Part shown: positions 11,901 to 21,468 of the stretch, in pieces | How the letters are laid out: every line of letters starts with the position of its first letter | Numbering within the stretch: position 1 is the stretch's first letter | Assembly (NCBI GenBank): GCA_027946555.1 | Contig: JAPEVC010000003.1 | Span: 186,001 to 250,000, forward strand | DNA length: 64,000 nucleotides | Source of the DNA: Gnomoniopsis sp. IMI 355080 | Taxonomy: Eukaryota; Ascomycota; Sordariomycetes; Diaporthales; Gnomoniaceae | Direction: 5' to 3' | Notes under the pieces: model-generated | Databases searched by the model: none | What the model was told of the DNA's origin: nothing | Seen by the model: the letters and a program-made list of their open reading frames with translations, nothing else | Program-made: the position numbers and the translations under genes

Positions 11901-13624
11901 TTCAATGTGCCAAAATCGGCATCTTCGATCTTCAGCCAGCAGGGGCCCATGATGTTCTTCCACATTACGAACTGTTCGAAAAGAGCAGTATTTGTGCCGA
12001 ACACATGCGAAAAAGTCTCGCCGGTCACCGATGAATCAAGTTGAGGTTCTGCAATGTGTTAACAGCTACACTTCAACGCCGATAGCAAAAGACTTACTGG
12101 TGTATGGATAGAGTAGCTTCATGTACTGCCCCTCCTTTGGTATGCCTGGGAGCTCGAACGCATACTTCCGCTTGCAACCCTTGATCTTGAACATGCCAAC
12201 ATTCATCTTCGTCATAAGTGTATCGATCTCCGTGTAGACATCCATCATGCCTACTTCTTCACTAGTCTCCTCGTGGTCCACTAGACGATTCTGACGAGGT
12301 AGGAAATAAAGCTTCCGCAGAATATTGTCAACTTTTACGAAGCAGCTGACATAGGACTTGGTCTTCTTGTTCAAGACCTTTCCAAACAAGCACAGACTTC
12401 CGTTGACCTCAGTGTAGTCAGTCCAGAACATGTTGAGACTGCCATCCTCCTCGATCGCATCCTTATAGTCGATTTTGTTGATGCCTCTTGGCTGTTCAGC
12501 GGCCGAGCTACTGACGACATTCAAGCTTGAATTTATGTTGTTCCAAGCTGAGGAATCAACCGTAGGTTCCGGTGCACCCTTTGCCGGGGACGAACTTTCA
12601 GGAGATGGATACGGATCGGTCTTGATCAGCTTCTTGGGGACCCTGGACGCAGACAGGTTCACACTGTCGACAGTGATAGCACCGGCATGAGCGACCTCCA
12701 TCATGTCATCGTCATCGTCTTCAGCTTCGTCATCGGCCTTCAGCTTGGACATGCGCTCGGCTACCTTGACTGTCGGGGACGAGGGGGCTGGAGCCGGGTC
12801 ACTTGTTGGGATGTTATCATCTCCAGGTAAACGCGTCGGGAGGGGCTCGTCGTCGTCCATAGGCGTGAAGGAGTAGTCATTGTCGTCATTGAAGTTGTCT
12901 TCAACAGATGCAGTCGGGAGGACAGTATCGCTGAGTCTGGCCTTCTTGGGCGCAGGCCGTCGGGCTTCGGGAGCTGGTGATGGGATACGCGCTCGGCGCC
13001 TCTCTGCGGACCTGTCCCTCTTCTTCGACGGACGTGATACGGCTGCTGGTATATTTTGATCGACCTCACCAAGGAGGCTGGCCAAGAATTGGTCGTCCTC
13101 TTCCGTCTTTACAACCTAATTAAGTCAGCATCCAAAGCCAGCACCCCAAGTGCTCCGACCTCATACCTTGGCTTTGGGTTGAGCCTTGACGGCATCTCTC
13201 GTGAAGAATTGGCTGATGTCTCGGTTCGTGGCGTCCTGCTTTGCCTGGTCTTCCTCACGCTGCTTTTTCTTGGCTGATCCCCCGGGTCAGATGGAATGTT
13301 CATGTGGTTCTTGGGACACCGAGGCTTACTGATCTTATTGCTCTTCGTTCCCCGGATCGGCAAGTCGTCCTCGCTGTCCGACTGGTACACTCGGACGCGA
13401 TCCCAATCTTCACGGCCGTCGTCGGCATAGCCCTCGCCGTTGTCGTCGACGACGAAGTCATCCTGGTCCAAGCGGCTTCGCACGATGGTCTTGTAACGAT
13501 CCTCGTCGACTTCTTCATAAAGTTCCTGGACATCCTTGACCTCGTACGAGTCGAAGGTCTTCTTGCCAGACTTGCGGAGCTCGGCCAGCTCAGCCAGCCG
13601 CGCTCGCCGATCCGCCTTTGGCAT
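8980..13624 (-). CDS. POL1: DNA polymerase alpha catalytic subunit (five exons)
   Basis: Family-B replicative polymerase that extends primase-made RNA primers in the nucleus. In gene order the exons are 13624-13330, 13273-13167, 13115-12098, 12048-10757 and 10698-8980, giving 1476 residues, normal for the family. The N-terminus starts MPKADRRARLAEL and carries the conserved VVDDNGEGYADDGRE stretch of the polymerase alpha N-terminal domain. Motif A (DFNSLYPSI) lies near residue 882, motif B (KLTANSMYGCLGY) is early in the last exon, and motif C (YGDTDS) is at about 1012. Cysteine pairs (CRSC, CGSC, CDDSSC and following) form the C-terminal zinc region that binds the B subunit. All four introns are 49-58 bases with clear CTRAY branch points. 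An MCB-like CGCG cluster sits about 190 bases upstream. It is divergent from the PPR gene. Confidence 0.96.
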
Positions 13625-14350
13625 GGTGGGCTGGCGATTTAACACAGGATGCGGTTGGGTTCGAGATGACGATTGGCCCGGCAGTCCAAAGAATAGAAGT
13701 CAAAGAAAACACGGTCTATTCAAAATGGATGTGCATTTTTTGTCGGAGTTGTTTTGGTAGCAAGGTGCCCTTGGGGAATACTAATCGATTTAAAGTCGCC
13801 AGGGTCAAGAAACGCGTCGTTACGCGACACGCGCAGTAGTGCCCCCCAGTCCCTACCCCTGCGCGCAGTGGGTCCTTTGCGGCAGCACCCTCGCCTATTA
13901 CATAGTACATACTGCGTAGTATCTAGGTACTCCGTACTTAGAAAAGGTCGAACCCACCGGGGCAGGCTAATTGCCGGCAGGGAAACTGGCCCGTCCCATT
14001 ACTTACCGGACCACGTTCATAAAAAAAACACAAAAAAAGAAAGAAAAAAAGATCAAGTCAAGGAAGTAGAATATAATTCCATTACCTGCAATATACCCTA
14101 GTGGGAGACAATATGCTGAGATATTCGAAAGAGACTATTTTATCTATAACAATTTCGTGCAATGAAAGAGCACGAAATTAGTGACGGTACATAGGTCAGT
14201 TTCTGTCCCTGTCGCATGCTACCCGCGGCAAAACGGTGTTGACAGGGATTAGCACGCCGTCTTTTTTTTCTTTCTTATTTGACCTTCAACCTGCGACACA
14301 GAAAGTTTGTAACACACAATATGCGCCCAAGGTCTTGAGAGTATTCAAAT
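13625..14350. promoter_or_regulatory. Divergent promoter between POL1 and the PPR gene
   Basis: This 726-base spacer separates two divergent start codons. It contains a CGCG cluster (13811-13834), a TACCTAGGTA-like stretch (about 13923-13941) and an A-rich run near 14020-14055. No exon is evident. Confidence 0.6.
13811..13834. promoter_or_regulatory. MCB-like cluster (ACGCGT plus two CGCG-type repeats) upstream of POL1
   Basis: The palindrome ACGCGT at 13812-13817 is followed within 20 bases by TACGCGA and ACACGCGC. In yeasts, ACGCGT (the MluI cell-cycle box) recruits MBF and drives G1/S transcription of DNA synthesis genes, POL1 among them. The position, about 190 bases before the start codon, fits. 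Function here is inferred; a single 6-mer would occur by chance about 15 times in a window this size. Confidence 0.5.
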
Positions 14351-16497
14351 ATGTTTGTGTGTAGAGCTTGTACAAAGAGGGCATCGATCCATTTCTTGCG
14401 CCGATTACCTGCCGAAAATCGCCAAACAGCGGCTTCGAGAACCTTTGCGACGAGCTCGATTTCGCAGCAGATACCATCCTCGGATCTCCAGAATCTGTCG
14501 AGTGGCTGGGGAGAGCTCGACGCTGTCGCGGATAAAGAAACAACGACAGCGAAAGATGCTGTCAGCCATGGAGACAGGGCTGCTGAGAAGCAGAAGGCCC
14601 TAGAGAAGCTGAAGCGGGCAATTACGAAGGAACTGCAATACACCACGGATCCCTATCACATTGCCGAAAATGTGGTCAAGAAGCTTGAAGAGAAGGACTT
14701 TGAAAAGGCCTTGATGTTGACTCGGGAGGCTAGCAAGAACAAGCAGGTCGTGGTCAGCTGGAATCACTTGATATCACATGAGCTTAAGAAACAGAAGTTG
14801 CATTCTGCCGTCAAGCTGTTCAATGAAGTCAGTCTTCCCAGTCTCTCGATCTTTTCGCCATCAACCTTGCTCTTGGTCATGCTCCATTGCTAACCATGCT
14901 CCAGATGAAAAAGCGCGCCCAACTACCCAACGCGCAGACCTACACCATCATTTTCCGAGGCTGCGCTGAGTCGAAACACCCCCTGCAGGCTGTCAACGAA
15001 GCCTTCAAGATCTATAACGCCATGTTGGCAAGCAGCCGGCTGAAGCCTAACCAGATTCACCTCAACGCTATGCTGGAACTATGCGCCCGCGCCCAGGACA
15101 TTGAAACCCTATTCGTGGTTCTGCGATCGGCCAACGGCCAAAGAGCACCCAACAACCTTACATACACCATCATTCTCAACGCTCTGCGCTACCAGCGCTC
15201 GAACCAGATCAACCCAAACGAAGACGAGAAGGAACAGAAGGCTGCGGTGGCGGCCAGTATAGCGACTACAATATCACGCTCGAAGCTCGTTTGGGACGAG
15301 GTGATTACACGGTGGAAGAAAGGCGAGATCGTCATGGACGAGGAGCTCATGTGTGCCATGGGCCGGGTTCTACTGTTGGGAGGAGAAGCAGAAGCAGATT
15401 CGGTTCTCTCCGTGGTAAGCGAGGTCTTGGGTATAGTAAATCTCCTAGATGGAGAGCCAGGTTTTATCGACCCTAGCGCGCAGAAGACAGCACGATCAAA
15501 GACGGCCGCAAAGTCTACAGAGCCAAAGCGACCACAGCGCATCGAAAGGGCGGAGCAATTTGAGGAATCCGATGTGGGAGAGGACTTCGACTCGTCACAG
15601 CCCAAAGACACAGGCCACGTGCCGCCACCGCCGGCACCAAAAGTCAACATCCCGACGGGACCCATGGCTATGACCAAAATGGCTGGCAACAACACGCTCT
15701 CACTGGTCATGCGCGCCCTCGCACAGGCCAAACGAACCAAGCTCGCGGCTCGATATTGGGACTACTTTCTTCAAACCCATGACATCGTGCCTGACCGGCG
15801 CAACTATCGCGACTACATCGACTGCTTGTCAACAGGTGCCGCAAGCGGGAAAGCTGCGCGGGTGCTGGTCAGCATGCCCAACGCCATCGCAGATGGTAAC
15901 CTGTATCGTCGTGGACTCTTGCTCTGTCACTGGGACAAATACAACGAGAACACTTTCCTAAATGCGACACTCATCCACAACGCCATGGTGAAAAAGTTGC
16001 GTGTGCCTGACACCCGCTGCATGAAGCTGTATTTGGAAGTCGCAGTAAGTAGCTACCGCAATTTTGAGAACAAGGAAAAATACCCCAATCAGTGGGACGG
16101 GAAGAAAGCGCACGCGGTGCAGATGTCGACGGCGCTGGATCATGTGTGGGAGCCAATGCGGCGAGTAACCGGCGATCTGGACTACTCGGGTACGGCTCTG
16201 GCGTCTGCTACGCCAGAGGAGGCGTGGCAGCGCCTGCATCCGAGACGTCTGGAAATTATCGAAGTGGCAAGAAAGTTTGTCGCAACCAGTGACAAGATTC
16301 TGTCCCAGGGCCTCATTGTGAAGGGAGATCAGGACTTCCAGCTCATTGTGAACCGTCGAAGAATTATGCAGGCTTTCATCGACAAGTGGGCGACAAGGAA
16401 TGTGCAGTATGCTGGACGAGGAGCGCGCGGGAGGAAGAAGGAAGAGACTCTAGGAGACGATGAAAACGTTTTCGCAGCTGCAGATTCAAATCACTAG
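14351..16497 (+). CDS. Mitochondrial pentatricopeptide repeat (PPR) protein
   Basis: Exons 14351-14827 and 14905-16497 encode 689 residues. The N-terminus (MFVCRACTKRASIHFLRRL, then an Arg/Ser/Ala stretch to about residue 37) looks like a mitochondrial presequence. PPR-type helical pairs are visible around residues 140-270, for example VVSWNHLISHELKKQ, QTYTIIFRGCAES and LTYTIILNALRYQ, with further ones near NTLSLVMRALAQA. An acidic and proline-rich linker separates two repeat blocks. Such proteins bind organellar RNA to process, stabilise or translate it; the target transcript cannot be told. A GTAAGT...CAG segment at 16045-16092 (48 bases, in frame, no clear branch point) could be an optional intron; I left it coding. 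Whether it corresponds to a named factor such as Ccm1 is open. Confidence 0.82.
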
Positions 16498-16801
16498 TCT
16501 GTTTTGGAGCCACCTTGGAGACCAAGGCAAAAGACCAGAGTAACTATATATTCTATACCCTTTTTTTCTTTGCAACCAGAACCCCAATCCATCTTATCAA
16601 CGAAGCAAAATGCCGATGGCTTGTGGCAATCATAGAGGTGGAAGTGGCATGCAGCGGCATAACGAGTATCCGACGACTCCAGCACTTAAAGCACGCTTTG
16701 AAGTCCACTCCATGAGACTCTCCCGTGGTGTGGCCGTAACCGATGTTTCGTTTCGGTTTCTTTGGTGTCCTAATCAACGACACTGATTGAAATGTATGCT
16801 G
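16498..16801. other. Short convergent spacer
   Basis: About 300 bases lie between converging stop codons. Apart from T-rich stretches that could aid 3'-end formation, I see nothing. Confidence 0.6.
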
Positions 16802-18364
16802 TCAGTCGACCTCAACGATGGTTTCCTCGGCATGCTCAAGGAAGCCCATGAGCTCAAGCCCGGCACCGCTTTGTGGCTTACCCCAGCCGAGTCGCTCAAA
16901 ATGCAAGTATAATTTATCGAAAAGATCGAGGTCCGCCTGAATAAAACCAGCAACGCCATGTTGAACGAAGACCTCGTATCTGCTGCGGCGCTTGAGGTGC
17001 TGAGGGTCAAAGAACAAGCTCGGGCTGCGAGATAAGTTCCGTATGTGCTTGTCTCCGGCAGACTGTCGCGCAAGTTCCGCCTCAGCCAGATCAAGGTCCA
17101 TGTCCCATCCGTCGTCATCCAGGTAGGTCCAGACGTTGACATGGTAGCCCATCGAGGTTATTATTTGGACAGTCGTCCTGAGCCTCTCATCTTCCTCGTG
17201 CAAGTTTTGATTTGTCTTTGTGCTAGATGAGCCATCAGTGAAGGTGATGATAGCCCAGGGCAGTTTGTACTTCTTCTGTATCTTGGTACGCTTGGGGCCG
17301 TCAATAAGGGCGTAGACGGTGAAAGTCTGTTTGACGTGAAGGTTTTGCGTCTGGATGTCACCAGTCCAGAGCAGAGTGCTACTACAATCACGATTCTCGG
17401 TGAGAATATGGCGAAGTGCAAATTGAGACAGAGCGGAAGTAGCATCTGAGAAGCTCTCCTTGAGCTCCGGCTGCCAAGGAGTGCCTTTGTAGTAAAGATC
17501 GCATGAAACGCGCCCTGGATCAACAGTCTTTTCGTCATCTGTAACACTGGCAATAGCCCACGAAAGTTTGGGCTTTTCGACGCTCTTTTCCCGAGCGCTG
17601 GCTGCAGGCTCAGGCGAGATGAGCTTTGCTCCAGCGGCTGGGGCAGCAGCAGCCACCTATGGCTGTCGTTCAGATTTTGCTGCTGTTGGAGACTCGGTCT
17701 GGATTCGAATAGCTTTCTTGGGGGCGCTGTTCCGGCTTTTCGGACGGGGCTCTGAAGCTGGGTAAGTCAGGACTCAGCGCCATAGCAGGAACGCCAAGGG
17801 ACGATGCACAGGAGACTTACCTATGTCGACTGAAGACCTCGCAACAGTATCGCCAAAAATAGACAGTTTCCGCAACTCAGATTGAAAAGAAGCGATTTGA
17901 ATTTCGGGGAGAGGATCCCGTTGTTTTTCCTGAAGTGCGAAACGCGAGGACAGATCACCAACTATAGGCTGATTTGGCGAAGACGAAAGATAACGGGATC
18001 GTTTGAGGACGGATGACATCGGTGCCGGGCTCGACGGCGTTGGTATCAGCGAGGACTTGCCTCGAAGTGAGTCGTACCATCTTGGTTTGCTGGGAGGCTC
18101 AAGTGGACTATTGTCGGCACTTGCACTCAACGTTAAGACGGAAGACTTCTGGTTGGTGGCAGGACGGAGAGCCCGGTGGCCTCTCAGAGATCCTCGCATA
18201 GAATTGAGAGCATCCAGAGAGCGACGACCTAGTGTGCGACCAACGGATCCGGAGCAATACATTTGGGAGGGTGGGCCTTCTCTAGGACCAAATGTGGCAT
18301 TCTCGCTTCCAGAACAAGCCGAGCAGCCAACGCTAGCTGGTGAACCACACGAAATTGGCGGCAT
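16802..18364 (-). CDS. Unrecognised protein, two exons, splice choice decides the frame
   Basis: I do not recognise the family. The model uses exons 18364-17821 and 17637-16802, giving 459 residues from the first ATG (MPPISCGS). The N-terminal half is Ser/Pro-rich and disordered. The C-terminal half (from KPKLSWAIASV) looks folded, with two WAI...T(D) strands, an acidic DDDGWDMDLDLAEAE segment and an IVEVD end; no signal peptide or membrane segment is seen. The donor GTAAGT at 17820 could pair with an excellent acceptor at 17758 (63-base intron, CTGAC branch), but that form meets an in-frame TAG at 17659-17657. Pairing with the acceptor at 17638 (183 bases) removes the TAG and keeps the frame. 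The two outcomes are a truncated and a full-length protein. A strain-specific nonsense change is the alternative. Confidence 0.65.
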
Positions 18365-19129
18365 ATTTATGAGTTTTGTTGCTGATGAGATTGTAACGAT
18401 ACAGTGGGGTTGAAAGCAATCTGTCTGGTATGCAGTCTTGCTGTGGGATAAACTTGGAAGACAGAGCAAAATGATGTTTTGGGCAAGAGTCCAAGGAGAC
18501 CCAGGAAATTCCCAAGACGCGTGAGCCTAGACTGTTATTCTATCGAAGTATAAGTCTTCAGGAGCGAGTGGATGAACAAGCTGTTGCTCTTTCCTGTTGT
18601 CTGTAGAGGTTGCGTCTTCTCAGATAGGAAGGCGGAGCACCTATCCTTCCTTAATTACCAAGACAAGAACCTACTTAGGTAGGTACTTAGATGTAGCTGG
18701 ACAACTCTGAGCAGTTGTTTGTTCAATCGAACGTTTTCAAGTAATTCATCAAAGTGGAAGCCTTGACTCGTCTATCTCAGGTTCGTCAAACTCTCAGACG
18801 GGAAACCCATGTATTCCAAGCCAAACAGATACCTAGGTATGACAAGGAATTACGTAGTCTGGCCTATAGTAGAAGTACCCTGTCACTACGACGTTTGATT
18901 TAATAGGGTTCCTCACTCGCATTGAGTAGAATTCCAAAGGAATGCGATTTTGTATTTTTTGTCTGCTTCAGCAGTCACTTGCGGAGCCTTCCCACGAGTT
19001 TCTAGTAAAAATATGGTACGCATGTCTGGTGGACGACTCTTCACCAAACTCATATTGCTCAGGGTTCCACTGCTAGTAAAAGGTTGAGGCCGAATCGCTC
19101 TTCCCAACGGCGCACCTTTGGATCCATAT
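18365..19129. other. Gene-poor spacer with TACCTAGGTA palindromes
   Basis: No credible exon is seen. The spacer holds two members of the dispersed palindrome family, at 18669-18690 and a perfect 12-base palindrome at 18829-18840, plus an ACGCGT at 18517-18522 upstream of the unrecognised gene. Confidence 0.55.
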
Positions 19130-19591
19130 TCAGGCAAGGCTGATCGTCATAGTAATGCTGAACGGATGGCCTCCTGGCGATGGTGTAGGGTATTTGGCCT
19201 GGAAGGCATCATGTCCGTCTCCTTGAAGTGAGGCCTCAACCTCATTACTGCTGCCAAATGGACAAGTGAATTGAGACATCAGAGAGATGTCCTTGTCGTA
19301 GACCTGATAAATGAAACCGCCCTTGGACCATCTAGATCCGGATGGGTCGTGAAGGTGCAGAACTGCGGTAGCGCCGACGATGATAATGCTTGGGGGGTCC
19401 GCTCCCCAATGGCCGTCTGAAGCACTGAATGAGAACAATTTGGGGTCACTCTGAAGAGTGTTAATAATGGTGATGTAACAGGCAAAGTCAGCGAAAGCGA
19501 CGTCTCCTGCGTCTGAACGAGGAATTGGGTGTCGTAGGCATGACTGTGATGGACATGTTGGCTGCTGTTGCCGTTCAGAATGTTGGATCAT
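19130..19591 (-). CDS. Possible small hypothetical protein (153 residues)
   Basis: A single open frame begins at a real ATG (MIQHSERQQQ). Its middle part is hydrophobic and structured-looking (DVAFADFACYITIINTL, then SIIIVGATAVLHLHD) and it ends FSITMTISLA. No signal peptide, domain or family is recognised and no splice sites are needed. The surroundings are otherwise empty and contain a diverged direct repeat, so this could be a young gene, a gene remnant or a chance frame. Confidence 0.35.
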   Translation of the reverse strand: MIQHSERQQQPTCPSQSCLRHPIPRSDAGDVAFADFACYITIINTLQSDPKLFSFSASDGHWGADPPSIIIVGATAVLHLHDPSGSRWSKGGFIYQVYDKDISLMSQFTCPFGSSNEVEASLQGDGHDAFQAKYPTPSPGGHPFSITMTISLA

Positions 19592-20398
19592 ACTGCAACG
19601 GAATGATGTCTACAAATGACGAGGGTGGATTGAAGTTGGACAGATTCATGAAGCACAAAAAATGGATTGAAGGTAGATAGACGCTCCATTTACACAATTC
19701 TGCGGATACAATGGCCCATATAGGTGGCCAACAGACTCGGCAACCCGGCAAAAACTGCTCCGGATTTCGAATAAGCACTTATTTTCAGCATTCATACTTG
19801 CAAGCTGAATGCACCGACTGCACGTTAGTCCTCGAATATGAACAATGAGTAGTATAAGGCCCATAAAAGACTTGGGGATCTCTCTACACTTGCAAGGAGA
19901 ATGCGTCGACTGCACGTAGACCCTCAAATGGGAAAGATGACTAGCATGTTGCCAATATAAAATATGGCGCTTTTTTCCTTCGCTTCCTTTTGTGACACGA
20001 CACGGCTCACACCTACCTTACGAAGAGGAGATTCCGCTCGCTGTGTTGTTAATTTACAATTCTGCCTATCAACAACAACTGAAGGTATACACTAGCTCTG
20101 GACGTTTGATCACCTGCTATTTCCTTATTGCTATAGGTATAACATCATGCTGAGTAGGTATGGAGATGTGGGATGTGAGTGACTCTTATGTTTTTTTAAG
20201 CAATGGGGCTGGACCTGAAAATCTCACCCCGAGATACGCACTACAGAGCAGCAAGGGACCCTGCCCAAAAAATTCTTGCGGTGGTACCTTGGGCCCTCAG
20301 TGATGCAAGCATCTCCTAGATATGCTTAATAAGGGGTATCATTTTGTAACAAAAGCCATCTCTACGAGCGAAGTAGCCGCACGTACGTACCCATCCCT
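19592..20398. other. Spacer with a diverged direct repeat
   Basis: No gene is supported. A 57-base direct repeat lies at 19796-19852 and 19888-19944, and an A/T-rich segment follows. The right end is the 3' flank of KTI12. Confidence 0.5.
19796..19944. repeat. Diverged 57-base direct repeat, two copies 92 bases apart
   Basis: Copies at 19796-19852 and 19888-19944 align without gaps at 43 of 57 positions by my count. Both open with ACTTGCAAG, share the exact core GACTGCACGT and end with TGA(G/C)TAG. They lie between the small ORF at 19130-19591 and KTI12. Their origin is unknown; an old tandem duplication is the simplest view. Confidence 0.7.
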
Positions 20399-21468
20399 CT
20401 ATTCGTCCTTCTCAAAGGCGTCATTGAGATACCCAACGAAGCTTTCCCTCATTCTGGTTACGGCCAGATTTCCGACGGCTTCCAACCCGATACCGCCTCT
20501 ATTCATGTTCATGAATGCGCGTCGATATCTCTGCAATTGTGGTAAGCCCACCTTCCTACCCGGGAGTGCCACAACCAATGGGTCTCGTGCAGCATCACCA
20601 CCTCGTGAGATGTTGATTTCGCCTCCACCTTCCTCGGACTGCTGGTCCAATATGCTCTTGACAATGTCTTGTGTCTCCTTGTCCAGAACGTACAGGTAGT
20701 CACCACCCGCATCCCGACTCCTTTGAACCGCCGCCTGGTTTGGCTTGATGATCTTCCTCCCCGGGCCAGCAATGGCCTCCCATATTTCATCAAACACCTT
20801 CCGTGTCTGAGCCTCTTCGTCATCCCAGATCAAAGCGAATAGCGGGCTGTCCCACCGGCTCATGGGGTTTGGCTCCTCGTAGCGGAACACGAGGTTCTCC
20901 CAATTTCCTGGTTCGTACGCTCCTTCAAGAGCCTCATCATCGCCACTAACATCCTCGCCAGCCGCGAGCCTTTCCTCTCGCCGGCGCAGCCTCGTCTCAT
21001 TGACCTCCTTAGCTTTGTCCACCGCACAACCAACCTGTAGCAGCACACTCGGCGTGCTCAGATTTTTTGCCTCGGTGTAGAGCTGGTACCGCCAGCCCTT
21101 AATATAGTTCAGGCCATCGAGGATCACGATGTCCTTGGTAGACAAAACACGCTTAACAGCGCTCGACAGCGCGGCGCGAGCGTCTTTCTCCGAGGCATTG
21201 GCGGAACGGGTGTGGGCGGGGAGGCTCTTGGGCGAGAGATCGTATACGGCGCGGCTAATGGATTGTGTCTGGTCTGAGATCAAATGTAGGCGGTACTGGG
21301 ATGCCGAGGGTTGCGACTGAATTCTTTCGGCGAGGTACTCTTGGAGCTGTTTTGCGCGCGTTGATTTGCCTGAGGTGGGCAAACCCGTGACTATTACGAG
21401 CTGAGGTAGGAGTATGAGGATTAGCCAATGCGAAGAGGCTGTGACATGGTATGGGTACTGACCGGCAT
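20399..21468 (-). CDS. KTI12: KTI12, Elongator-associated ATPase
   Basis: Kti12 binds tRNA and Elongator and is needed for mcm5/ncm5 modification of wobble uridine in tRNA. Exon 1 is only six bases (21468-21463, Met-Pro), followed by a 62-base intron and exon 2 (21400-20399), giving 335 residues. Splicing produces the conserved start MPLVIVTGLPTSGKST with the P-loop at residues 8-16; without it the first methionine would have to be missing. Further family marks are ILDGLNYIKGWRYQLYTEAK (Walker B-like) and the YEPGNWENLVFRYEEPN and RWDSPLF segments. The C-terminal domain ends NDAFEKDE. The intron has a GTCAGT donor, CTAAT branch and CAG acceptor. Confidence 0.95.
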
